The position numbers and the translations under genes are program-made. A stretch of DNA of 64,000 bases from Mycolicibacterium nivoides (GTDB lineage Bacteria > Actinomycetota > Actinomycetes > Mycobacteriales > Mycobacteriaceae), in the NCBI RefSeq assembly GCF_003855255.1, contig NZ_CP034072.1:806001-870000 (forward strand), in the 5' to 3' direction. Positions 8,827 to 20,286 of the stretch are shown one piece after another. Numbering within the stretch: position 1 is the stretch's first letter; every line of letters begins with the position of its first letter. The notes beneath the pieces were generated by a model that did not search any database, was not told where the DNA came from, and worked only from the letters and a program-made list of their open reading frames with translations.

Positions 8827-10424
8827 GCCGCACGCGCCGGGACGCCGGGGACCGCGTCGAGCAGGCGGCGGGTGTAGGCCGCTGAGGGAGCGGTGAAAAC
8901 GTCTGTCGTGGGTCCGGTTTCGATCAGCCTGCCGTGTTCGAGCACGCTCACCTGGTCGGCGATCTGGCGGACCAGGCTGAGGTCATGGGAGATGAACAGA
9001 TAGGTCAGTGCCAGTTCCTGTTGCAGATCGATCAGCAGGTCCACCACCTGTGCCTGCACGTGGACGTCGAGCGCGGAGGTCGGCTCGTCGAGCACCAGGA
9101 TCGCCGGGTGCAGCACGAGGGCTCGGGCCAAACCCACCCGCTGGCGCTGGCCACCGGAGATCTCCCGCGGCTTGCGGTCGGCCAGGTGGGCGGGCAACCC
9201 GACCCGGTCCAGTGCCTCGGTGACCTGGAGACGACGCTGAGCAGGGGATCCGATGCGGTTGATCCGCAACGGCTCGGCGATCGCCTCGCCGATGGTGAAC
9301 CGGGGATCGAGAGCAGCGAGGGGATTCTGGTGTACCAACTGCAATATCCGGGCCTGCGCGCGCTGCTGCGCGGCACGCAGCGGCGTTTGCGCGGCTCGGA
9401 GGGATCCGTTCACCCGGACCTCGCCCGAGTCGAAGTCGGTGAGCCCGGCCAGCACCCGGGCCGCGGTGGTCTTGCCCGAGCCGGATTCACCCACCAGGGC
9501 ATGGATCGACCCGGTCCGGACCTCGAACGACACGGCGTCCAGGGCACGGGTCTCGCCATAGCGTTTCACCAGCCGGTCCACCCGCAGGATCGGCTCGGCG
9601 GCCGCGCCCGCTGTCGGTCGGTGTGCGTACTTGTCCGGCGACAGCGCGGGCGCCGCGGCGATCAGCTGCCTGGTGTAGTCGTCCTGTGGCGCGGTGAGCA
9701 CGCTTGCGGTGGGGCCGATCTCGCGCACATCTCCGTCGCGCAACACCACCACGGTGTCGCTGTGCTGCTCGGCCAGCGCGAGGTCGTGAGTGATGAACAG
9801 AACGCCGAGACCATGTTCGACGCGCAACTCGTCGAGCAGCTGCAGGATGCGTCGCTGCACGGTGACATCGAGCGCGGAGGTGGGCTCGTCGGCGATCAGC
9901 AGCCGGGGTTCGCCGGCGATGGCGATCGCGATCAGCACGCGCTGCAGCTGCCCGCCGGAGAGCTGGTGCGGGTAGTCACCGGCCCGGCGGCTCGCGTCGG
10001 CGATTCCGACGTGCTCGAGCAGTTCGACGGCCCGCCGTCGGGCAGCGGCCCGATCGGCGATCCGGTGCACCCGCAGCACTTCGGCGATCTGGTCGCCGAC
10101 CGGTTTGAGCGGGTCGAGTGAACCCAGCGGGTCCTGTGGAACGAAACCGATGGTGCTGCCGCGAAGTTCGCGCCATCGGCGTTGCGACAGTGACGTGACC
10201 ACGCGACCCTCGACGGCGATGTCTCCGGCGGTGACTCGGCCGTTGGTGGGCAGCAGGCCTTGCGCGGCGCGGGCGATGGTGGACTTGCCGGATCCGGACT
10301 GACCGACCAGGGCCACCACCTCGCCCGCCCCGACATCGAACGAGACGTCGTCGACCACCGGCCGGCCTGACGGACCATATTCGATGGTCAGACCGGAAAG
10401 AGACAACAGTGCAGGAGAATTCAT
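8823..10424 (-). CDS. Fused two-domain ABC transporter ATPase (DppD-DppF type)
   Basis: A 533-residue protein carrying two complete ABC ATPase domains, as in YejF and GsiA. The first has Walker A GQSGSGKST, signature LSGGQ and Walker B LLIADEPTSALD; the second has GESGSGKTT, ISGGQRQ and LVLDEPTSALD. It energises the two permeases encoded just upstream. The ATG at 10424 lies 2 nt past the stop of the DppC-type gene. An apparent 794-codon frame extends upstream through the permease gene and is rejected as start. Confidence 0.93.
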   Translation of the reverse strand: MNSPALLSLSGLTIEYGPSGRPVVDDVSFDVGAGEVVALVGQSGSGKSTIARAAQGLLPTNGRVTAGDIAVEGRVVTSLSQRRWRELRGSTIGFVPQDPLGSLDPLKPVGDQIAEVLRVHRIADRAAARRRAVELLEHVGIADASRRAGDYPHQLSGGQLQRVLIAIAIAGEPRLLIADEPTSALDVTVQRRILQLLDELRVEHGLGVLFITHDLALAEQHSDTVVVLRDGDVREIGPTASVLTAPQDDYTRQLIAAAPALSPDKYAHRPTAGAAAEPILRVDRLVKRYGETRALDAVSFEVRTGSIHALVGESGSGKTTAARVLAGLTDFDSGEVRVNGSLRAAQTPLRAAQQRAQARILQLVHQNPLAALDPRFTIGEAIAEPLRINRIGSPAQRRLQVTEALDRVGLPAHLADRKPREISGGQRQRVGLARALVLHPAILVLDEPTSALDVHVQAQVVDLLIDLQQELALTYLFISHDLSLVRQIADQVSVLEHGRLIETGPTTDVFTAPSAAYTRRLLDAVPGVPARAA

Positions 10425-10426
10425 TC

Positions 10427-11275
10427 TCAGCCGACCTTCTCTCGGATGATATGGGCGAGCCGCGACAGACTCATCACGGTCAACACGATCGCCACTGCCG
10501 GAAAGAACACGAGGCCCGGCGCGGAGTTGATGTAGTTGCGTCCCTCCGAGATGAGCAGTCCCCATTCGGGTTCGGGCGGTTGCGCGCCGTAGCCCAGGAA
10601 GCTCAGTGACGCGATCGCCAGGATCGCGGCGCCGAACTGCAGCGCAGCCAGGGCCAGCACGGAGGAGTAGGAATTGGGCAGGATGTGCCGGAACAACAGG
10701 GTGAGATGCCCGGCGCCCAGGTGTGCGCTGGCTTCCACGAAAGGCAGGTTTCGCACCGCCAGCACCTCGGATCGCGCCAGTCGGGCGAATACGGCGATGG
10801 ATGAGATCCCCACGGCGATGGCGGCATTCACCGTGCCGAAGCCGAGGGCCACGATGATGGTTATCGAGAGCAGCAGTGTCGGGATGGACAGCAGCACATC
10901 GATGATCCGGCCGATGATGCTGTCGGTGATGCGGCCGAAGTAGGCCGCAAGCAACCCGAGAACCGTTCCAACGAGCAGTCCGATCACCACGGCGATGAAC
11001 GACCCGGCGATGGTGGCGCCGGTGCCGGCGATCACCCGGCTGAGCAGGTCGCGGCCGATGTAGTCGGTGCCGAACGGGTGCGAGAGACTCGGACCGGCCA
11101 GCGGCAGATCCGGATTCTCCTGGAGCGGATCGTAGGGGGCGATCGCCGTAGGTGCGACGATCATCGCGGCGACCAGCAGCAGCAGCAAAACCGGTGGGAC
11201 GTCCCACGGATTGACGCTGACCCGGCGGGGCAGCCTGGGAAGGGGCACCGCGGACGGTGCGTCGGTCAGGATCAT
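10427..11275 (-). CDS. ABC transporter permease, DppC type
   Basis: A 282-residue inner-membrane permease with an N-terminal hydrophobic helix (PPVLLLLLVAAMIVAP), the family motif HPFGTDYIGRDLLSRV and about six membrane segments. The coupling-loop EAA-like region is VEASAHLGAGHLTLLFRHILPN. Its start overlaps the stop of the DppB-type gene by 4 nt (ATGA). Confidence 0.93.
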   Translation of the reverse strand: MILTDAPSAVPLPRLPRRVSVNPWDVPPVLLLLLVAAMIVAPTAIAPYDPLQENPDLPLAGPSLSHPFGTDYIGRDLLSRVIAGTGATIAGSFIAVVIGLLVGTVLGLLAAYFGRITDSIIGRIIDVLLSIPTLLLSITIIVALGFGTVNAAIAVGISSIAVFARLARSEVLAVRNLPFVEASAHLGAGHLTLLFRHILPNSYSSVLALAALQFGAAILAIASLSFLGYGAQPPEPEWGLLISEGRNYINSAPGLVFFPAVAIVLTVMSLSRLAHIIREKVG

Positions 11276-12267
11276 GCGGGTACCAGCGCGCCTCTCGTAG
11301 TGGTCGATCTGTCGATGCGTGGGTCGATCAGCGGGTAGATGACGTCCACCACGAGATTGACCAGGACGAACGTGACCGACACCGTGATGACCACCGCCTG
11401 GATGATCGGTGTGTCCTGGTTGCGGACCGCGGTTTCGGTGAGATAGCCGATTCCGGTGCGGTTGAAGATCGTTTCGGTGATGACCGATCCGGCCAGCAGT
11501 TCACCGACCGTGATGGCCACGATCGTGACGGTGGGAATCGAGCCGTTCTTGACCAGATGGCCGAAGATGATGCGCCCGTCGTCGAGCCCTTTGGCGCGCA
11601 GCACTTCCACATATGGCTGCGCGGCCGCGTTGCTCAGGCCTTGGATCAGCACCTGGGCGATCGGCGCGGCAACCGGAAGCGCCAGTGGCAGCGCGGCCAG
11701 GACTGTCGACCGCATTCCCTCGTCGCGGACGGCCGATACCCATCCGAGGCTGAACGACAGCCATTGCAGAGCCACGAGTCCGGTGACGAACACCGGAATG
11801 GACAGGAATGCCGGCGGCAGAACCCGCGCGAACTCACGCACCGGTGACCAAGGCGCGAACACCGCGGCCAAGGCGATGGCGAAGCCGAGCAGTGCGGCCA
11901 GCACGAACGCCACACCGGCCAGGGCCAACGTCGAGGGCAGTGCGTGCGCCATCAGTCGCGCCACGGATTGTCCGCTGTTGAGCGAGTATCCGAGATCCCC
12001 GGTGAACAACCGCTCCACCGATACGCCGAACTGCACGATCGCCGGTTCGCCGAGCCGGTAATAGTCACGCAGCATCTGCGCATCCTGGTCGGAGATCGGG
12101 TTCTCAGGATTGGAGATCTGCTGCTCGATCGGGTCTCCCGGCAGCACATTGAGTACGAAAAACACTGCAGTGTAGGCCAATACGATCACGATGATCGACT
12201 GCCCGATCCGCCGCAGGGTGAAGTTCAACACCGGTCGAACGCTAAGGTGGCGCCGCGGGTGGAGCAA
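11272..12267 (-). CDS. ABC transporter permease, DppB type
   Basis: A 331-residue permease, first gene of the reverse importer operon. The N-terminal RRIGQSIIVIVLAYTAVFFV helix, LPGDP, the Q-x-GVS segment and the EAA loop (EVLRAKGLDDGRIIFGHLVKN) match the family. The start is uncertain: a TTG at 12267 has AGGTG 7 nt upstream, while a GTG at 12231 would give a 319-residue protein with no visible ribosome-binding site. I prefer the TTG. Confidence 0.9.
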   Translation of the reverse strand: MLHPRRHLSVRPVLNFTLRRIGQSIIVIVLAYTAVFFVLNVLPGDPIEQQISNPENPISDQDAQMLRDYYRLGEPAIVQFGVSVERLFTGDLGYSLNSGQSVARLMAHALPSTLALAGVAFVLAALLGFAIALAAVFAPWSPVREFARVLPPAFLSIPVFVTGLVALQWLSFSLGWVSAVRDEGMRSTVLAALPLALPVAAPIAQVLIQGLSNAAAQPYVEVLRAKGLDDGRIIFGHLVKNGSIPTVTIVAITVGELLAGSVITETIFNRTGIGYLTETAVRNQDTPIIQAVVITVSVTFVLVNLVVDVIYPLIDPRIDRSTTTRGALVPA

Positions 12268-12394
12268 TCATTCGCACCTTTAAGAACTTTAAGCCGACTG
12301 TTCAGTTCGACTTAACTGTTGCCTCCGTGGGCAATTGGAGTACCCGTGATCGCAACCGTTGTCCTGCGAGGGTCAATGGATCACTGTGGTGCTC
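12268..12394. promoter_or_regulatory. Divergent promoter region with a CTTTAAG direct repeat
   Basis: The gap separates the reverse importer operon from the forward monooxygenase operon. Two copies of CTTTAAG (12278-12284 and 12287-12293) lie 9 bp apart in an otherwise GC-rich region, followed by AT-rich sequence near 12300-12320. This is a reasonable position for a shared regulator site. Binding factor unknown. Confidence 0.4.
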
Positions 12395-13354
12395 ATGGGG
12401 GCATCACTCACAGTTGGGGTTGAGGTGGCCGGCGACGGTCTCGACCGGCTCGATGTCGGGGTTGCCGGTATCGCCGGACTGGCCGGGAGGCTGGAGGCGG
12501 CCGGGGTGTCGTACTGGGTGATCGGTGCCGACCGCGGTGAGGCCAACGACGTCACGGTAGAAGGCCTCGACCCGTCCCTGCTGGCCACGATCGCGGCGCG
12601 GCACACCAGCCATCTCGGGTTGGTGGTCGCGGCTGCCGCACACCGGGATCACCCGTACAACCTGGCCCGGAGGCTGGTTTCGGTGGATCACGCCGCACAC
12701 GGCCGGGTCGGCTGGCTGGCGCTGGACTTCGACCACAGCATCGCGCTCAACGCCAACACCGACACCTGGACCGGTGCCGACCTCGACGCGGCGCACACCG
12801 ACGACGCCGTCGTCGCGGTGCGGGCGCTGTGGCGAACCTGGCCGCTGGACTCGGTGGTGGGGGATCTGGATACGGGGGTGTTCTCCGACGTGTCGAGAAT
12901 CCGGCGGGCCGACGTGCACAACGCATATGACATCGCCGGTCCGCTCAATGTGCCCGGGTCGGTGCAGGGCGATCTCCCGGTGTGGCGGCAGGCCGGATTC
13001 GCTCGCGACAGTGTCGCAGGTGCTGCCGACCACCTCATCGTGGAGGACGGTGACCCGATCCCGGCGACCGGCAAGGTGGTGGTGCGGCTGAGATCGGCCG
13101 GCTCGATCGACGCCGCGCTCGAGCGGATCGCCGGCCACACCAAGGTATCCGGGGTCCTGCTGAGGCTGGACCCGTCCGAGTTGGACCACGTCCTGCACGA
13201 GGTCCTGCCGGCCGCCCGCAAGCGGGGCCTGCTGGGCGATCGGGGGACCGGGACATTGCGGGAGCAACTCGGTGTGCCGGTACCCGTGGCGCCCGACCTC
13301 ACCCGCAATCCGACGGTGTTCGAGGCCGTGCCCAACCCGGGAGGACGACTGTGA
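12395..13354 (+). CDS. LLM-class flavin-dependent oxidoreductase
   Basis: A protein of about 319 residues with the luciferase-like monooxygenase fold: a short N-terminal strand, VSYWVIGADRGEAND, the RHTSHLGLVVAAAAHRDHPY core and NLARRLVSVDHAAHGRVGWL, which is the LLM substrate-loop region. It is shorter and more divergent than the NtaA-type genes in the window. The start is uncertain: ATG at 12395, GTG at 12386 and TTG at 12359 are all in frame. It overlaps the next monooxygenase gene by 4 nt, so both are expected to be cotranscribed and may act in sequence or as partners. Confidence 0.8.
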   Translation: MGASLTVGVEVAGDGLDRLDVGVAGIAGLAGRLEAAGVSYWVIGADRGEANDVTVEGLDPSLLATIAARHTSHLGLVVAAAAHRDHPYNLARRLVSVDHAAHGRVGWLALDFDHSIALNANTDTWTGADLDAAHTDDAVVAVRALWRTWPLDSVVGDLDTGVFSDVSRIRRADVHNAYDIAGPLNVPGSVQGDLPVWRQAGFARDSVAGAADHLIVEDGDPIPATGKVVVRLRSAGSIDAALERIAGHTKVSGVLLRLDPSELDHVLHEVLPAARKRGLLGDRGTGTLREQLGVPVPVAPDLTRNPTVFEAVPNPGGRL

Positions 13355-14661
13355 CCCGTGCAGGTCAGCTGATCCTGAACGTGAACGTGCTCAACCTCGG
13401 TATCCACACCGGCGCATGGCGGCGCACCAGCGAGCCGCCCACGGCGTTCGCAGACCCCGGTTACTACGTTCGGATGGCGAAGCTCGCCGAGCGGGGAAAA
13501 CTGGACGCGTTGTTCCTGGCCGACGGACCGGCGTTGCGTGAGCATCCCGCACTGCGTCCGTCGCAGGCACTTGAGCCGAGCGTCATCCTGGCATCGGTGG
13601 CCGCCGAGACCGAGCACCTGGGCCTGATCGGGACGTTGTCCTCCACGTTCAACGACCCGGTCGAGCTGGCCCATCGTCTGCTCACCCTCGACCGGCTCTC
13701 CGGGGGTCGCCTGGCCTGGAACATCGTCACCACGTACTCGGTTCCGGCCGGCGCGAACTTCGGCCTCGCCGACTATCCGGATCGACATGTCAGGTACCGG
13801 CGGGCCGCTGAATTCGTCGACGTGGTCCGTGCGCTGTGGCGCGATGCCGCAGACCCCAGCGGTCGCGGAATCGATCACCAGGGCGAGTTCTTCACCGTGG
13901 TGGGGGGACTTCCGCAGGGGCCGTCGCCACAGGGCTATCCGCTGCTGGTGCAGGCCGGTGGATCACCTCAGGGGCGCGAGCTCGCCGGTCGCGTCGGCGA
14001 TGCGGTTTTCAGCGCCGAACTCGACCTGGGCGCCGGGATCGACCACTACCGGTATGTGAAGGACGTCGCGGTGGCGTACGGGCGGCGGCGGCATGACGTC
14101 AAGATCCTGCCCGGCCTGATCACCACGATCGGCAGCACCAGGGCCGAGGCCGAGCGGCGGTTCTCCGACCAGAATGCCCTGCTGCCGCCCGGTCACGACC
14201 TGGAGCGGCTGTCGCAGGTGCTCGGCGAGGACTTGGCCGACTATCCGCTGGACGAACCGGTACCCGCACATCTCCTGGGAGAGGTCGCCGATCCGGCGAA
14301 ATTCGGTGCATCACTGGGATTCCGGGAATCGGTCGTGCGATTGATCGAGAGCCGCGAACTGACGCTGCGGCAGGCCGTGCGTGAATTCAGCGGGGCAGGC
14401 CACCGCGTCATCGTCGGGTCACCGGTCGACGTCGCCGACACCATCGAGCGATGGTTCCTGGCCGGCGCGGCCGACGGATTCAACCTGATGCCCGATGTGT
14501 TCCCCGACGGTCTGGAGATCTTCGTCGACGAGGTGGTGCCGCTGCTGCAGGAGCGCGGCTTGTTCCGTACCGCATACGCCGAGTCGACATTGCGCGAGAG
14601 ATTCACCGGCCGTGCTCATTCCGGTGGTGTCCCGACCCTGGTGAGGGCCCGGCTCGCCTAA
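13351..14661 (+). CDS. NtaA/SnaA/DszA-type flavin-dependent monooxygenase
   Basis: A 436-residue LLM-superfamily monooxygenase. Characteristic stretches are KLAERGKLDALFLADGPALR, NDPVELAHRLLTLDRLSGGR, LAWNIVTTYS, RYRRAAEFVDVVRALW and a C-terminal DGFNLMPDVFPDGLEIFVDE. Family members include nitrilotriacetate monooxygenase, pristinamycin synthase subunits and dibenzothiophene-sulfone monooxygenase, all needing a separate FMN reductase. Translation starts at GTG overlapping the upstream stop. The SDR gene follows after 11 nt. Confidence 0.92.
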   Translation: MTRAGQLILNVNVLNLGIHTGAWRRTSEPPTAFADPGYYVRMAKLAERGKLDALFLADGPALREHPALRPSQALEPSVILASVAAETEHLGLIGTLSSTFNDPVELAHRLLTLDRLSGGRLAWNIVTTYSVPAGANFGLADYPDRHVRYRRAAEFVDVVRALWRDAADPSGRGIDHQGEFFTVVGGLPQGPSPQGYPLLVQAGGSPQGRELAGRVGDAVFSAELDLGAGIDHYRYVKDVAVAYGRRRHDVKILPGLITTIGSTRAEAERRFSDQNALLPPGHDLERLSQVLGEDLADYPLDEPVPAHLLGEVADPAKFGASLGFRESVVRLIESRELTLRQAVREFSGAGHRVIVGSPVDVADTIERWFLAGAADGFNLMPDVFPDGLEIFVDEVVPLLQERGLFRTAYAESTLRERFTGRAHSGGVPTLVRARLA

Positions 14662-14672
14662 GGTTGATACCC

Positions 14673-15473
14673 GTGGATACCCCGATCGCCGTCGTCACCG
14701 GGGCGAGCCGCGGCGCGGGCCGCGGGATCGCCGCGGCCCTGCTCGCCTCTGGTTGGCGGGTGTATGTCACCGGACGAACGGTGACCGATCCGGGGGAGGG
14801 CGGCATCGCCGTCCCACTCGACCACTCCGACGACGCAGCCGTGGCCGCGCTGTTCGAGCGCATCGGCGAGCAGGAGGGCCGGCTGGACCTTCTGGTCAAC
14901 AACGCCGCGGCGGTCCACGACGACCTGGTCAACCCGAAACCCTTCTGGGAGAAACCCATCGAGCTGGCCGATGTGCTGGATGTGGGGTTGCGCTCGGCCT
15001 ACGTGGCGTCCTGGTATGCCGCGCCGCTGCTGCTGGCCGGTGAACGTGGCCTGATCGCGTTCACCTCGTCGCCCGGATCGGTCTGCTACATGCACGGTCC
15101 GGCCTACGGCGCGCAGAAGGCCGGGGTGGACAAACTGGCCGCGGACATGGCGGTCGACTTCGCCGACACGGGGGTGTCGACGGTGTCCATCTGGATGGGC
15201 ATCCTGCTGACCGAGAAATTCAAGGCCGCGTTCGCCGGGCACCCCGACGCCCTCGCCAAGACCGCGGAGCACGCCGAAACCCCGGAGTTCACCGGGTATC
15301 TGATCGACGCGCTGTACCGGGATCCGGAGCTGGCGCAGCTGTCCGGGCACACCGTGATCGGTGCCGAACTGGCGACCCGCTACGGCATCACCGACGAAGG
15401 CGGACGGGTGCCGCCGTCGCACCGCGGCATGCTGGGCGCGCCGCGGGAACCCAGCTCGGCCGTCGTCAGGTAG
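14673..15473 (+). CDS. Short-chain dehydrogenase/reductase
   Basis: A 266-residue classical-type SDR: cofactor motif TGASRGAG (9-16), NNAA (76-79), the TSSPGS strand and the catalytic pair Y145/K149 (YGAQK). GTG at 14673 is chosen because AAGG lies 9 nt upstream; a TTG three codons earlier is possible. It is the last gene of the forward monooxygenase operon and is convergent with the next gene, 3 nt away. Substrate unknown. Confidence 0.88.
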   Translation: MDTPIAVVTGASRGAGRGIAAALLASGWRVYVTGRTVTDPGEGGIAVPLDHSDDAAVAALFERIGEQEGRLDLLVNNAAAVHDDLVNPKPFWEKPIELADVLDVGLRSAYVASWYAAPLLLAGERGLIAFTSSPGSVCYMHGPAYGAQKAGVDKLAADMAVDFADTGVSTVSIWMGILLTEKFKAAFAGHPDALAKTAEHAETPEFTGYLIDALYRDPELAQLSGHTVIGAELATRYGITDEGGRVPPSHRGMLGAPREPSSAVVR

Positions 15474-15476
15474 TCG

Positions 15477-16541
15477 CTACCGCCGGAACCCGGTGTGGCT
15501 GCGGATCAGTGGCAGTGTCGCGAGCGTGGCGAACCCGGGCTCGGCGTCACACACCTCGGGCACCGCGTTGAGGACCTGCATCGCCGTGGCGACGTTGGCC
15601 GCCCGCACGTGCTCGGCCATCGTTGCCTCGCGGGCGAAGCTGGCCAGGCTGAAGAAGTGGGTCTGCATCGACGGATCACCCTCGATGGTCAGCGTCCAGC
15701 CGTGCTTGGGCCTCGGCCAGTGATCGGGGTACTCGTTGCCCACCGTCCACAGGGTCTCGATCTCGACGAGTGGTTCGCCGTCACGCACTCCCACCCAGTT
15801 CCACCGCTGCCCGGCAGTGGTTCCCGCAGCCAGCAGATGGTCGAAGATCTGATGGTCGTGGCGGGCGGCGACCGCCTCCACGGTCGAGATCACCTCGTCG
15901 ATGTCAGCGCCCAGCGCGTCGGCCAGCAGCCACACCTGTTCGGTGAACAGCTCGTTGTTGAACGCCAGGAATTCGGATGCGTCGACACGGATCTCGTCCA
16001 TGGGCCGGCCGAACGACATGTTGTCGAAGGTGATGTGCGTGCTGTCGTAGTCCGACCAGTCGGCGCGCTCCTGCAGGGTGATCTTGTCGATCCGCCGGCT
16101 CATCCCGGACAGCACCAAAGGCAGGGCGCCCGACAGGTTTCCGGGGTTCAGACCGCTGCCGTGCACCGTCGTCCCGCCCGCGGTGCAGGCCGCCAGCAGC
16201 CGCTCGCGGTCGGCCTCGGGCAGCCGGCGCGGGTGGAACAGGAACGCCGTCGTCACCACGTTCTTGCCGCCGGCCAGAAGCGCGCACACGTCATCCAGAT
16301 TCGTGATCCGCGGGGTGTAGACGACGCAGTCCGCCTCCAGATCGAGGATGGTCTGCACATCGGTGGTGGCACGCACGCCGATCGGCGCCCGGCCCAGTAG
16401 TTCACCGACGTCGGCGCCGTCCTTGGCGTCGGAGTACACCCGCACCCCGACCAGCTCGAGGTCGGGACGGTCGTCCAACGTCGCCGCCAGCGTCTCGACC
16501 CCGACCGCGCCGGTGCCCCACTGAATCACCCGATAAGACAT
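15477..16541 (-). CDS. DapB-fold NAD(P)-dependent dehydrogenase
   Basis: A 354-residue protein with an N-terminal Rossmann motif (YRVIQWGTGAVGVETLAATL) like dihydrodipicolinate reductase and 2,4-diaminopentanoate dehydrogenase-type enzymes. The C-terminal domain contains HGSGLNPGNL. Many such proteins are annotated in mycobacteria without known substrate. ATG at 16541 follows a clear break; the longer open frame upstream overlaps the glgP 3' end. It sits 14 nt downstream of glgP on the same strand. Confidence 0.82.
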   Translation of the reverse strand: MSYRVIQWGTGAVGVETLAATLDDRPDLELVGVRVYSDAKDGADVGELLGRAPIGVRATTDVQTILDLEADCVVYTPRITNLDDVCALLAGGKNVVTTAFLFHPRRLPEADRERLLAACTAGGTTVHGSGLNPGNLSGALPLVLSGMSRRIDKITLQERADWSDYDSTHITFDNMSFGRPMDEIRVDASEFLAFNNELFTEQVWLLADALGADIDEVISTVEAVAARHDHQIFDHLLAAGTTAGQRWNWVGVRDGEPLVEIETLWTVGNEYPDHWPRPKHGWTLTIEGDPSMQTHFFSLASFAREATMAEHVRAANVATAMQVLNAVPEVCDAEPGFATLATLPLIRSHTGFRR

Positions 16542-16555
16542 ACGGGTGAGGCTAG

Positions 16556-19042
<2,487 letters not shown>

Positions 19043-19124
19043 CGCTGCAATCTCGCACCGTCAGGTGCACACCAACCCTGCTTCGGACGTCCGCCAGATG
19101 AAGCGCGGACAGACCCCGGGCACT

Positions 19125-19622
19125 TCAGATGCCGGTGAGATAGCGGCGCGTCACCACCCGCTGGAGCAACCGCGTCACCGGCCCGCCCAACCGGCTCCAC
19201 CAGGTTGCCGGCCGGGAGAACGCGACCACCTCGGCATGCACCGTGTCCGTCGCCGGGTCGTAGCGCACCGAGAACAACTCCTCGCCCGATTCGGGATGGC
19301 CGGCCAGCGTGCCGTAGGCGAAGCCGCGGCGGTCGGCTTCGTCGAGCACATAGACCACCCGGCACGGCGCCGGAACGGGACCGATCCGGACCACCAGCTC
19401 GGTGCCCACCGCCGCGGCCTCAGCGGTGGCCTGCACCCGCAGGCCCGCGCCGCGCTGCATGCCCCACCGCAGCACCTCCGCACCGGCCCGCTCGAAGCGG
19501 TCGCGGCCGGTGCCGATCGGCGCCGAGGCCCGGATGTGGCGATACCCCGCGGGCAGTTCGCCGGCCGTGGCGCCCACCTCCGGATAGGTCAACGAGCGCT
19601 GCGCCAGGTCGTGCAGTTTCAC
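19125..19622 (-). CDS. DUF1990-family protein
   Basis: A 165-residue protein with the DUF1990 pattern: an N-terminal LTYPEVGAT motif, GYRH, RWGMQRGAGL, then GTELVVRIGP, VYVLDEADRRGFAYGTLAGHPESGEELF and a C-terminal FSRPATWWSR. These actinobacterial and plant proteins are small cytosolic proteins of unknown function with a lipid-binding-like beta fold. Translation starts at GTG. It is divergent from the PaaI-like gene, only 31 nt away, so the two promoters overlap. Confidence 0.82.
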   Translation of the reverse strand: MKLHDLAQRSLTYPEVGATAGELPAGYRHIRASAPIGTGRDRFERAGAEVLRWGMQRGAGLRVQATAEAAAVGTELVVRIGPVPAPCRVVYVLDEADRRGFAYGTLAGHPESGEELFSVRYDPATDTVHAEVVAFSRPATWWSRLGGPVTRLLQRVVTRRYLTGI

Positions 19623-19653
19623 CTCACCACCATGGCACTAATACGGTGGCGGT

Positions 19654-20286
19654 GTGGCCCCAGAAATCGACACCGCCGACACGCACCCCGGCGGTGGGTT
19701 CAATCCGCCCGAACCCACCGATCGCGGTGGGCCGGATTACGGCCGTTTCATCGAAGCGGTGCGCACCCTGCAGGACCACGCACGCAGTGCCGACGCCCCC
19801 GACGAGGTCATCACCGAGGCAGCTGACCTGATCCAGAAAGTGTCGGCGCTGCTGGCTCCGTACGAAGCCGACGAGTGGAATTCACCGTCCGGACGGCGAA
19901 TGGACCTGCCCAACCGTGGCAACGTCAACAACGTGCCGGTGCATCTGGAACGGACCGCCGACGGCCGGATCGCCGGGACCGCCCACTTCCGGCGGTTTCA
20001 CCTCGGTCGCAACGGTGCGGTACACGGCGGCTCGCTGGCGCTGCTGTTCGATTCGCTGCTGGGCTACACAGCGGCCAAACTGACCGGCAGCATGTATCAG
20101 CGCACCGCGTATCTGCATGTCAACTACCGCAAGATCGCCCCGATCGACAAGGACTTACAGGTGCGGGCCGGCATCGACCGCATCGAGGGACGCAAGATCT
20201 TCGTCGAGGGCCGCCTGCTCGACGGCGGCGACGTGCTCGCCGATGCCGAGGCGTTGTTCGTCCGGCTCAAGCCGGGGCAGCCATGA
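19654..20286 (+). CDS. PaaI-family hotdog thioesterase
   Basis: A 210-residue protein whose C-terminal half (about 90-205) is a hotdog thioesterase domain: GRNGAVHGGSLALLFDSLLG is the PaaI active-site helix, followed by RTAYLHVNYRKIAPIDKDL. The N-terminal 90 residues are a helical extension. It probably hydrolyses an acyl-CoA; substrate unknown. The GTG start lies 31 nt from the divergent DUF1990 gene, and the stop overlaps the next gene (ATGA). Confidence 0.85.
   Translation: MAPEIDTADTHPGGGFNPPEPTDRGGPDYGRFIEAVRTLQDHARSADAPDEVITEAADLIQKVSALLAPYEADEWNSPSGRRMDLPNRGNVNNVPVHLERTADGRIAGTAHFRRFHLGRNGAVHGGSLALLFDSLLGYTAAKLTGSMYQRTAYLHVNYRKIAPIDKDLQVRAGIDRIEGRKIFVEGRLLDGGDVLADAEALFVRLKPGQP

Noticed and set aside
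8823..11207. 794-codon reading for the ABC ATPase
   Set aside because: The first 260 codons lie inside the DppC-type permease gene and have no ATPase features; the ATG at 10424 fits the domain start.
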